The translations under genes were made by a program, and so were the position numbers. The notes under the pieces are model-generated. The model did not search any database. It was not told where the DNA came from and worked only from the letters and a program-made list of their open reading frames with translations. From CAYMOV01 sp964392085 (GTDB lineage Bacteria > Oederibacteriota > Muellerivitia > Muellerivitales > Muellerivitaceae): DNA of 5,915 nt. The number at the start of each line of letters is the position of its first letter. Within the stretch, counting starts at the first letter, position 1. Below, piece by piece: positions 1-5,745 of the stretch. The stretch covers positions 1-5,915 of the forward strand of contig CAYMOV010000147.1 of NCBI GenBank assembly GCA_964392085.1, written 5' to 3'.

Positions 1-2
1 CC

Positions 3-1985
3 ACACGCACATACACCCCGACCTTCACCTACACCCCTTCCCCCACGCCCACCAAGACGACTACTCCGACCTTTACTTGGACCCCCACCGCGACCCTGAC
101 GAGAACCTCCACTTATACCTTCACCCCCACGGCCACCTCAACCCGAACGAACACCCCGACCTCCACCGCCACCCTCACCAACTCCCCCACCCCGTCCCCT
201 TCGTCCACCTTGACGGTGACCTCGACCCCGACGGCGACCCGGACGAATACGCAGACCTTTTCTTGGACCCCCACTCCTACCGCCACCGCGACCCGGACAA
301 ACACCCAGACGGCGACTTTAACTTCCACGGCGACCCTCACCTGGACCTTTACCGCCACGCCGACCGCGACCCGGACATTCACCCCCACCGCGACGGCTTC
401 AGCCACCTTTACCCCGACGTCGACCTCCACGCGGACGAACACCCCCATTGCCACGAACACCTATACCGCGACGTTGACCCCCACCCGGACGTTTACGCCG
501 ACGCCGACAGCGACCGCGACCTTCACCGCCACCAAATCACCCACGCCGACCCAGACTCCCACGCCCACGGCGTCCCCCACCCCCACTTTCACCGTGACGC
601 CGACCTTCACCAACACGGCTACCAACCAACCCACAGCGACATTCACCTTCACGTCGACCGCCACTTCGACGTTTACGCGCACCCCGACATCGACCTTGAC
701 CCCGACCGCCACGGCCACGAGCACCCCCACCCGGACGCCGACTTCGACCTTCACCGTGACGCCCACCCACACCTACACGGCCACGAACCAACCGACAGCG
801 ACCATTTCCTTCACGTCCACCGCCACGTCGACGTTTACGCGCACCCCGACGTCGACATCGACCTTGACCCCGACCGTTACGGCCACCAGCACCCCCACCC
901 GGACGTCAACCCCAACCTACACGGTGACGCCGACTTTTACCTTCACGGCTACCAACCAACCCACAGCGACCTTCACCTTCACGTCCACCGCCACGTCGTC
1001 GTTCACCCGGACATTCACACCGACCGCCACGGCCACCGGCACCCCCACCTGGACGTCGACCCCAACCTTCACGGTGACGCCGACTTTCACCTACACGGCC
1101 AGTGCGACAGCCTCGCCGAGCCCTACGGCGAGCGCGACGAATCAACCGACAGCGACTTTCACCTTCACGGTCACCTCGACCCCGACGCCACCCTCCACGG
1201 CGACTTTCACCGCCACTAAGTCGCCCACGCCGAGCCAGACGCCCACGCCCACGGCGTCATCCACCTTCACGTTCACTGTGACCCCCACCTTTACCTACAC
1301 GGCGAGTGCGACAGCCTCACCGAGCCCAACGGCGAGCGTGACCAATCAACCGACTGCGACTTTGACCTTTACGGCCACCCCAACGGCCTCCTTCACCCGG
1401 ACTTTTACCCCGACCGCCACTTCCACGGGTACCGCCACTTGGACGCTGACGGCGACCTCGACCGCGACCACCACCTTCACCTATACGGCTACCAACCAAC
1501 CGACTGCGACCTTTACTTTCACGTCCACTCACACGTACACCTCAACGGCCACTTCCACGCCCTCTTTCTCGCCGACTTCCACGGCCACCTTTACGGCGTC
1601 CTTTACCGCGACTCCGACCGCCAGTTTCACCCCCAGCTTCACGAACCAGCCGACGGGCACGTTTACCTTCACTCCGACCGATACAAGCACTTCGACCGAG
1701 ACCACCACGCCTTCCTTCACACCGACAGCCACGAACACCTGGACTGAGACATACACGCCGACGGAAACCTTTACCCCCACCGACACGAATACCTTTACGC
1801 CGGTTTATACCGAGACCTTCACCTGGACCCCCACTTGGACTCCCACGACGACGAACAGTCACACCTTTACCTGGACCCCGACCCGCACTTGGACTCCGAC
1901 GATCACCTCGACCCCCACTTGGACCCCCACCGTCACCTGGACCTGGACGGAAACGGCCACGCCGTCCGCGACGTTTACCCCGACG
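3..1985 (+). repeat. Hexanucleotide-register (ACN-NNN)n low-complexity array coding for Thr-X dipeptides
   Basis: Every sixth base from position 3 starts a codon that is nearly always ACC, ACG, ACT or ACA (Thr). By hand count about 290 of 331 such positions are Thr and about 30 are Ser. The remaining ten or so are seven Gln (in NQPT) and single Ile, Pro and Val. The register never slips to the other residue over ~2 kb. The + strand is strongly C-rich and G-poor here, unlike the downstream genes. Unit changes of 6 nt or multiples keep the frame, so length variation by slippage or recombination would be tolerated. Confidence 0.9.
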
Positions 1986-2279
1986 GTTCCGCCCCAGGAC
2001 CTTTACGTGGACCGGAACATCTTGACGCCCTTCAACGGGCCGGTGTCCATCCACGTGACCATCCCGACTTACCCGGGGCCTTATCACCTGAAGATCTACA
2101 ACTCGGCGGGGGAGCATATCGTGACGCTGGCGGACCGGCGGACCAACTCCAAGGTGGATGATTGGTGGGTGTGGAACGGGAAGAACTCGTTCGGGGATCC
2201 CGTGGCGAGCGGGGTTTACATCATCCACCTCACCGGGCCGACCAGGGCCGAGCTCCGCAGGATCCTCGTCGTCCGGTAA
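3..2279 (+). CDS. Thr-X repeat surface protein with C-terminal FlgD-like Ig domain (5' end outside window)
   Basis: The frame is open from the first base, so the start lies upstream; an internal TTG at 210 is not a convincing start, because the same repeat continues to its left. The 758 visible residues split in two. Residues 1-661 (3-1985) are a Thr-X dipeptide array with P, F, A, S, R, W or Y at X. Residues ~665-758 (1995-2276) are a folded domain: LYVDRN, an IHVTIP strand, LKIYNSAGEHIVTL, a W-x-W-N-G-K motif, DPVASGVYIIHL, and a basic end, RRILVVR. That order (strand, iYn-x-aGe-x-v-tL, W-x-G, G-x-x-v-a-sGvY) is typical of FlgD-Ig/T9SS-type C-terminal domains. The array is probably an extended, perhaps O-glycosylated, stalk and the end domain an anchoring or sorting module; both roles are inferred. 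Signal peptide and N-terminal domains are out of view. No function beyond an exported surface protein is supported. Confidence 0.85.
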   Translation, partial: TRTYTPTFTYTPSPTPTKTTTPTFTWTPTATLTRTSTYTFTPTATSTRTNTPTSTATLTNSPTPSPSSTLTVTSTPTATRTNTQTFSWTPTPTATATRTNTQTATLTSTATLTWTFTATPTATRTFTPTATASATFTPTSTSTRTNTPIATNTYTATLTPTRTFTPTPTATATFTATKSPTPTQTPTPTASPTPTFTVTPTFTNTATNQPTATFTFTSTATSTFTRTPTSTLTPTATATSTPTRTPTSTFTVTPTHTYTATNQPTATISFTSTATSTFTRTPTSTSTLTPTVTATSTPTRTSTPTYTVTPTFTFTATNQPTATFTFTSTATSSFTRTFTPTATATGTPTWTSTPTFTVTPTFTYTASATASPSPTASATNQPTATFTFTVTSTPTPPSTATFTATKSPTPSQTPTPTASSTFTFTVTPTFTYTASATASPSPTASVTNQPTATLTFTATPTASFTRTFTPTATSTGTATWTLTATSTATTTFTYTATNQPTATFTFTSTHTYTSTATSTPSFSPTSTATFTASFTATPTASFTPSFTNQPTGTFTFTPTDTSTSTETTTPSFTPTATNTWTETYTPTETFTPTDTNTFTPVYTETFTWTPTWTPTTTNSHTFTWTPTRTWTPTITSTPTWTPTVTWTWTETATPSATFTPTVPPQDLYVDRNILTPFNGPVSIHVTIPTYPGPYHLKIYNSAGEHIVTLADRRTNSKVDDWWVWNGKNSFGDPVASGVYIIHLTGPTRAELRRILVVR
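616..1660 (+). repeat. Higher-order repeats marked by seven NQPT motifs
   Basis: Asn codons of NQPT lie at 624, 786, 954, 1140, 1344, 1494 and 1644, giving spacings of 162, 168, 186, 204, 150 and 150 nt, all multiples of 6. Units share blocks such as TFTRTPTST, TPTRTPTST and TVTPTFTYT. The clearest close pair is around 1090-1170 and 1294-1374, where both copies read TYTASATASPSPTAS followed by NQPT two residues later. A second block, TATKSPTP, recurs with its Lys codon at 534 and 1218. The copies differ mainly at silent or single positions, which suggests duplication followed by divergence. Confidence 0.8.
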
Positions 2280-2290
2280 TCCTCAGGTGA

Positions 2291-2331
2291 GGGTCCGGTT
2301 CACACTTATCCGGGATCGGGCGATGGACCCT
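2291..2331 (+). other. Inverted repeat shortly after the repeat-protein gene
   Basis: AGGGTCC (2290-2296) is complementary to GGACCCT (2325-2331), a 7-bp stem with a 28-nt loop, starting about 10 nt after the stop codon. No T-run follows, so it is not a standard intrinsic terminator. It may stabilise the mRNA end or be chance in GC-rich DNA. Confidence 0.25.
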
Positions 2332-2412
2332 GGGAGAACTTGAAGAGGTATCTACCATTTTGTGCTTTGCAAACGTCCCCTTAAGGTATAACGGCGCCCC
2401 CCCACAAGTGGA

Positions 2413-2478
2413 TCGGGGCCCCGAGGGACCCCAAGGGCTGGCATGTAACATGCTTATAAAGTCCCCGAAATGTTTTTT
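2413..2478 (+). terminator. Possible intrinsic terminator of the repeat-protein gene
   Basis: TCGGGGCCCCGA (2413-2424) is a perfect 12-bp palindrome. Its left half TCGGGG can also pair with CCCCGA at 2463-2468, four bases before a T6 run (2473-2478). GGGAC (2425-2429) with GTCCC (2461-2465) is a competing alternative. The loop is long (about 44 nt) and contains the GCATGT-A-ACATGC dyad, so the structure would be branched. It is the only T-run near a GC stem between the first two genes. The same bases are also read as a promoter below, and both cannot be the main role. Confidence 0.3.
2439..2454 (+). promoter_or_regulatory. Sigma-54-like -24/-12 element, also a 13-bp dyad
   Basis: TGGCATGTAACATGCT fits the sigma-54 pattern TGGCACG-N4-TTGCW with the invariant GG and GC at the correct spacing; it differs at one base in each box. 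A start about 12 nt downstream of the GC would give a leader of roughly 140 nt before the STAS gene. The bases 2441-2453 also form the dyad GCATGT-A-ACATGC, which could instead be a dimeric repressor site. No sigma-54 activator gene is in the window. Confidence 0.4.
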
Positions 2479-2511
2479 ACGCCCCCGTCAGATTATTTTG
2501 AGGGATGGCGA

Positions 2512-2567
2512 ATCGGCCGGGGGGGGGAGGCCCCCGGGCCTTGTAAGTGTGAACGGCACCGGCCGAT
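2512..2567 (+). other. GC-rich inverted repeat with G9 run in the STAS gene leader
   Basis: ATCGGCCGG (2512-2520) is the exact reverse complement of CCGGCCGAT (2559-2567), a 9-bp outer stem. Inside, a G9 run (2519-2527) faces CCCCC (2531-2535). An alternative hairpin pairs GGCC plus five G (2515-2523) with CCCCC-G-GGCC (2531-2540) with one bulged G. The two folds are mutually exclusive in part. No U-tract follows. The right arm overlaps the first bases of the putative -10 box. Confidence 0.4.
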
Positions 2568-2570
2568 AAT
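2541..2570 (+). promoter_or_regulatory. Sigma-70-like promoter for the STAS gene
   Basis: TTGTAA (2541-2546, 4/6 to TTGACA) and GATAAT (2565-2570, 5/6 to TATAAT) are separated by 18 nt. Transcription would begin near 2577, leaving a ~30-nt leader that contains the ribosome binding site. This is the simplest promoter for the gene. Confidence 0.4.
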
Positions 2571-2607
2571 GCGCAACATCCCACGACAGAAGCGACGGAG
2601 TTGAACC

Positions 2608-3123
2608 ATGCAAAACATCACGGTGACGGCCTCGGCTTATCCAACCCAACCGGACCTGACGGTCCTCTCGGTCGAGGGCTTCCTCGACACGAACACCGCC
2701 CCTGAATTTGAGCGGGTCTTCCAGACCGCCTTGGGCGAGCGGCGCTTCAACCTGATCATCGACCTGAAGAAGGTCGAATACATCAGCAGCGCGGGTTGGG
2801 GAATCTTCGTGGGCGAGATGAAGCGCATCCGCGGCCAAAAGGGCAACCTCTTCCTGGCCGGCATGAACCCCGAGGTGTTGGAAACCTACGACCTCTTGGA
2901 GTTCGACTCCATCATCAAGGCCTTCCCGTCCACCCAGGAGGCGGTCGTCCAGGGGTTCAAGCGGTCCGGTGCGGTCCTCGTCGCGCCCAAGGCTTCCACC
3001 CCCAAGCGGCGCGCGAAGGGCGCGGTCGAGGCGGAGGCTACCCCGGTCGAATCCCTGTCGATCCCGGCGCCCCGGAAAGCCCCCTGGCCCTTCAGGCTCC
3101 TCCTGCCCTGGCAGTGGTTTTAA
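2608..3123 (+). CDS. STAS-domain protein, anti-sigma factor antagonist type
   Basis: The 171-aa protein starts at ATG with GGAG at 2597-2600, seven bases upstream. Residues ~15-115 fit a STAS domain: a first strand LTVLSVEGFLDTNTAPEF, the NLIIDLKKVEYISSAGWGIF core, and a late LFLAGMNPEVLETYDLLEF stretch. In SpoIIAA/RsbV-type proteins this core loop holds the regulatory phospho-serine. Here it reads S60-S61-A62-G63; on alignment to SpoIIAA (D-S-S-G) the Asp is Ser and the usual phospho-Ser site is Ala, although S61 is adjacent, and an ISSAG loop is common in one STAS subfamily. Residues ~118-171 are an added Ala/Pro/Lys-rich tail ending in an aromatic-hydrophobic segment, WPFRLLLPWQWF. No anti-sigma kinase or phosphatase is nearby. 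The role is probably protein-protein signalling in the cytoplasm; the partner is unknown. Confidence 0.85.
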   Translation: MQNITVTASAYPTQPDLTVLSVEGFLDTNTAPEFERVFQTALGERRFNLIIDLKKVEYISSAGWGIFVGEMKRIRGQKGNLFLAGMNPEVLETYDLLEFDSIIKAFPSTQEAVVQGFKRSGAVLVAPKASTPKRRAKGAVEAEATPVESLSIPAPRKAPWPFRLLLPWQWF

Positions 3124-3135
3124 CCCGGATTCCCC

Positions 3136-3154
3136 CGGGATCCTTGGGATCCCG
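3136..3154 (+). other. Hairpin between the STAS and TPR/GYF genes
   Basis: CGGGATCC and GGATCCCG form a perfect 8-bp stem with a TTG loop in the 62-nt gap. No T-run follows (the next bases are CGGATGATC), so read-through into the next gene is expected. It could set relative expression of the two genes or protect the upstream message end. Confidence 0.5.
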
Positions 3155-3185
3155 CGGATGATCAAAAGAAACGAGACACAACGTC

Positions 3186-4199
3186 ATGGGGCTCTTCAAC
3201 GGGATCTCCTCGCTGCTGGGGAAGGAATCCGATTATTCGTCTGAATATAAGAGGTTTAGGAAAGCCGTGGACCAACACCCTTCGGATGAGGGCCTTCGGT
3301 TCCAATTCATCAAATTTTGCCTGCTCAACCGGATCACGGGCCGGGGAACCCACGCGGACCATATCCAGGAAGCCTTGGGCCTTTTCGAGTCCATCCAAAA
3401 CTCGGAAGCCTTCGACCTCCAATGCCATTACCTCGTGGGGAAGTACTACCAGGAGGAAAAAAACCCCCGGAAGGCCTACCAGGTCTACTTGGACGCCCTT
3501 AAACGGTTCAACCGGATGGTGACCGCGAACCCCGGACTCAAGAACGACAATGCGGACCAGGCCTATTCCGTTTCCTTGAACCTCATGACCCTCCAATCGG
3601 ATCCCGTGGATCCCGAGGTGGAGAAATGCTTCAAGACCATCCGGAAATCCCTCCCGCTCAACCTCAAGCGGATCGAGTTCGACGCCGAGCGGGCGAAACC
3701 CGTGCCGGATCCGATCCGCATCAAGCACTTGGCCGCTGAAATCCGCAAGCTCAAGGCCGATGAGGATAAGACGTCCGAGGGAATCCCGGCCGCCCAGATT
3801 ACGGTTTCCGGCTCACCGACGTTGATCGAGCCCCAAAAAGCAGATCCGGGCCCCCGGCGTGAACCAACGCCGACCCCCATCGGATCGGCCAAATCCGGAC
3901 CCGGAAAACTGGAGATCCCGCTCCGTGAGATCAAGGAACCCGTGAGGGAGACCCGGCCGACGTCCTCCTACATGGAACCGCCCCAAGGCGTTTCTTACAT
4001 GGCTCATGAGAACAATATGTGGCTGGGCCCCTATACGCCGGCCGAGCTGCAAACCATGGGCTTTTTGAAGGCCACCACTTGGGTTTGCCTGTTCGGGACC
4101 CAAAACGTCGTCCAGGCGTTTGAAGTGCCCGATCTCCAAGCGGTCCTGCAGCAACCCGTCATCACCAAACCCCACCGATCGAAGGGCGCCGTCCGCTGA
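3186..4199 (+). CDS. TPR-like protein with C-terminal GYF_2-like domain
   Basis: The 337-aa protein has three parts. Residues ~15-195 are charged and helical, with a TPR-like stretch around 80-112 (YLVGKYYQEEKNPRKAY, then VYLDALKR). Residues ~196-268 are a Pro/Lys/Glu-rich linker, probably disordered. Residues ~270-322 resemble GYF_2: W279-L-GPY at 279-283, then TPAEL, a Gly-Phe-Leu turn at 292-294, TTWVCLFG, and VPDLQAVL, matching the family order W-x-GP[FY]-s-x-x-E[Ll], G, t-x-V, and a late helix. Both ends are protein-binding folds, so a scaffold or adaptor is the likely role. No signal peptide or membrane segment is seen. The ATG has only a weak purine stretch (ACGAG) before it. Co-transcription with the STAS gene is likely from the 62-nt gap and shared strand. 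The exact pathway is not recognisable. Confidence 0.7.
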   Translation: MGLFNGISSLLGKESDYSSEYKRFRKAVDQHPSDEGLRFQFIKFCLLNRITGRGTHADHIQEALGLFESIQNSEAFDLQCHYLVGKYYQEEKNPRKAYQVYLDALKRFNRMVTANPGLKNDNADQAYSVSLNLMTLQSDPVDPEVEKCFKTIRKSLPLNLKRIEFDAERAKPVPDPIRIKHLAAEIRKLKADEDKTSEGIPAAQITVSGSPTLIEPQKADPGPRREPTPTPIGSAKSGPGKLEIPLREIKEPVRETRPTSSYMEPPQGVSYMAHENNMWLGPYTPAELQTMGFLKATTWVCLFGTQNVVQAFEVPDLQAVLQQPVITKPHRSKGAVR

Positions 4200-4339
4200 C
4201 CGGAGTCCCGCCGACCATTATTTTCCCGATGGACCCCCGCGCCCCTTGGATTGAAATCCCATGAACGCCCCCTTTCGGCGTCCAGGTTTTTCGGTTACCT
4301 TAAGGGTCTGTTCATCATGCTTGAGTTGGAGACCCACTT
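4200..4339 (+). other. Intergenic region, weak hairpin plus T5
   Basis: This 140-nt gap has ACGCC (4265-4269) pairing with GGCGT (4277-4281) and a T5 run at 4287-4291, a weak terminator candidate at best. I see no clear -35/-10 pair for the downstream operon. GGAG at 4328-4331 serves the next gene. Confidence 0.35.
4328..4331 (+). promoter_or_regulatory. Ribosome binding site that fixes a TTG start
   Basis: GGAG lies eight bases before TTG at 4340. An in-frame TGA at 4322 excludes starts further upstream, and no ATG or GTG lies between, so TTG is the supported start. Confidence 0.7.
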
Positions 4340-4939
4340 TTGAGCGACTTGAGCGGGAATATCCGCCCCACCCTCCTGCTTTTCCTGCGAGCCTTGATCC
4401 TCGGGTTAATGGGAGGGCTGTGCTTGGGGGCCCTGGCGGGCATCGCCCAAAAAAGCCTCGGGGTCCGGACCTGGGCCCTTCCCTTCGACCTTTTCGTGGG
4501 GGCCGGCTTCGGCCTAGTCGCCGGATGGTGTTTGGCCCTCCAAACACTGGTGATCCGGCTCTTTCGGGGACTGTTCGGTGTCTTCGCCGATCGGACTCCT
4601 TGGCCGGGCGATGACCGGGCCTCCCTTTGGGTAGGTCAGATGGACTCGAATTTCCGGGATGCGGCCGAACGGACCGGGGGATTCCTCCGTTGGATCCTGG
4701 GCAAATGGATGAGGCGCCGGTTGACGAAAGCCGGGCCCTTCATCGACCGGGTGGAACGACTGAAGCGCCAGCCGCCCGGATGGCGGCAACCCGGGGAGCC
4801 CTCGGGTGGAGCCTCCGGTTTGGCGTACAGGGCCCTCTCCTTACTCCTGGAACCGATCCATCGGGCCTTCGCCGCGGCTTACCTCATCCTGCTCGTGGCG
4901 GCGGCCCTTTTTTGGGTCCTGCCGTTTGTGACGGGTTGA
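4340..4939 (+). CDS. Membrane protein of unknown function, three predicted helices
   Basis: The 199-aa protein is not recognised. Residues ~11-36 are hydrophobic and Gly-rich (LLLFLRALILGLMGGLCLG), ~46-75 form a second hydrophobic stretch (FVGAGFGLVAGWCLALQ), and ~177-197 form a third (AAYLILLVAAALFWVLPFV). Between them, residues ~80-170 are basic and soluble-looking (KWMRRRL, KRQPPGWRQ), probably a cytoplasmic loop. The Gly-rich first two helices suggest tight packing. No catalytic motif is visible. The gene is 20 nt upstream of the methyltransferase on the same strand, so it probably belongs to the same operon and may anchor or serve the same envelope-related task, which is inference only. 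The TTG start may lower translation. Confidence 0.7.
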   Translation: MSDLSGNIRPTLLLFLRALILGLMGGLCLGALAGIAQKSLGVRTWALPFDLFVGAGFGLVAGWCLALQTLVIRLFRGLFGVFADRTPWPGDDRASLWVGQMDSNFRDAAERTGGFLRWILGKWMRRRLTKAGPFIDRVERLKRQPPGWRQPGEPSGGASGLAYRALSLLLEPIHRAFAAAYLILLVAAALFWVLPFVTG

Positions 4940-4959
4940 AGACTCGCTCGGGGGATCCC

Positions 4960-5745
4960 ATGGCCGAAATCGAACTGTTCTCCCGTTGGAAGGAAGGACA
5001 ATCCCATTGGGATGACGACGAGTTCCTCGCTTCGCTCCATTCCCTGATGCGGTTGCGCTACAAACGGTTGAACGCCCGAGTCGCCAAGATCCTCGCGGAG
5101 GCCTTTGGCTCCCTCCGGAACCCGAGGCTCCTGGACATCGGGTGCGGCCGGGGGGATTTCGGCGCCTTCCTCGAGTCCCAGTGTCTCGGCGCCGGTTGGA
5201 CCTATTTCGGCCTGGAGCCCTCCGCGGAACAATTGGCCCACCGGGTGGAATGCGGCCTACCCCGGCACCTGGTTCAGGGGGCCGCCGAGCGCCTTCCCTT
5301 CGCGGACATGAGCATGGACGGCGTGTTGTTGAAGGAAATGCTGGACCATTGTTGGGACCCCGGGGCCGTCTTCCGCGAATGCTACAGGACCCTCAAGCCC
5401 GGGGGGCTGCTGGTGGTCACCTTGACCAATGACCGGTCCTGGTTCAAGCGGCTCCTCCCTGGGGTCAACCAGCGCTTGAAATCCACGCAACACGACCATC
5501 TCCACTTTTTCGGCCCCGAGGAACTGGCCCGGACCGTGGCGGCGGCCCGGTTTGACACCCCCCAACTCCAAACCTATAATCATTTGAAATTACCGCGCTT
5601 CCTCGAAAAAGCAACGGCGTTACTGGGCCCGCTGGGCCAGGAGGCCCTGCTGGAGGTTGGAGACGCCCTCGGGCGGGTCCTGGCTTCCGATTCGGGGGGG
5701 GGCATGCTATTGAAAGCCCGGCGCCCCTTGGAGAACCGACCGTGA
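4960..5745 (+). CDS. Class I SAM-dependent methyltransferase
   Basis: The ATG at 4960 is preceded by GGGGGA (4950-4955) with a short spacer. The frame stays open farther left, but that stretch lies within the membrane-protein gene and reads as shadow sequence. The 261-aa protein has the classical Rossmann motifs: LLDIGCGRGDFG (57-68) for SAM binding, FGLEPS with E86 (ribose-binding acid), AERLPFADMSMDGVLLKEML (109-128), and LKPGGLLVVTL (145-155). HDHLHFF (178-184) followed by GPEELARTV is a common late motif of the Methyltransf_11 group. The end, GGGMLLKARRP, fits the last beta strand, so the present C-terminus looks genuine. The substrate cannot be read from sequence. A G9 run at 5694-5702 encodes the last Ser-Gly-Gly-Gly. 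The stop overlaps the start of the next gene. Confidence 0.9.
   Translation: MAEIELFSRWKEGQSHWDDDEFLASLHSLMRLRYKRLNARVAKILAEAFGSLRNPRLLDIGCGRGDFGAFLESQCLGAGWTYFGLEPSAEQLAHRVECGLPRHLVQGAAERLPFADMSMDGVLLKEMLDHCWDPGAVFRECYRTLKPGGLLVVTLTNDRSWFKRLLPGVNQRLKSTQHDHLHFFGPEELARTVAAARFDTPQLQTYNHLKLPRFLEKATALLGPLGQEALLEVGDALGRVLASDSGGGMLLKARRPLENRP
5694..5702 (+). repeat. G9 homopolymer inside the methyltransferase gene
   Basis: The last base of TCG plus GGG GGG GG(C) gives nine G in the coding strand, 41 nt before the gene's stop codon. Poly-G runs of this length are typical slippage sites. In the zero frame it also fits slippery heptamers G_GGG_GGG and G_GGG_GGC. Confidence 0.85.

Noticed and set aside
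210..212. TTG as the start of the repeat protein
   Set aside because: The same frame and repeat pattern run to the left edge, and no ribosome site precedes it.
77..1219. Forward His/Asp-rich reading frame as a separate gene
   Set aside because: It overlaps the Thr-X gene in another frame, has a composition set entirely by the hexamer pattern, and has no ribosome site.
3..1985. CRISPR array or satellite without coding function
   Set aside because: Repeats are imperfect, hexamer-phased and in one open frame ending in a folded domain, with no spacer pattern.
113..2228. Antisense Val-rich reading frames in the repeat region
   Set aside because: They are the reverse complement of the Thr-X codons; no start signal or domain supports them.
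3458..3464. A_AAA_AAC slippery heptamer in the TPR/GYF gene
   Set aside because: The site is in the right frame, but a -1 slip reaches a stop about 12 codons later, no stimulatory structure is evident, and the truncated product has no apparent role.
4261..4614. ATG-started frame overlapping the membrane gene
   Set aside because: Pro/Arg-rich shadow composition with no ribosome site; the overlapping frame has clear transmembrane helices and a good TTG start signal.
4627..4959. Upstream extension of the methyltransferase frame
   Set aside because: The extra 111 residues lie inside the membrane gene and look like shadow sequence; the ATG at 4960 gives the normal methyltransferase length.
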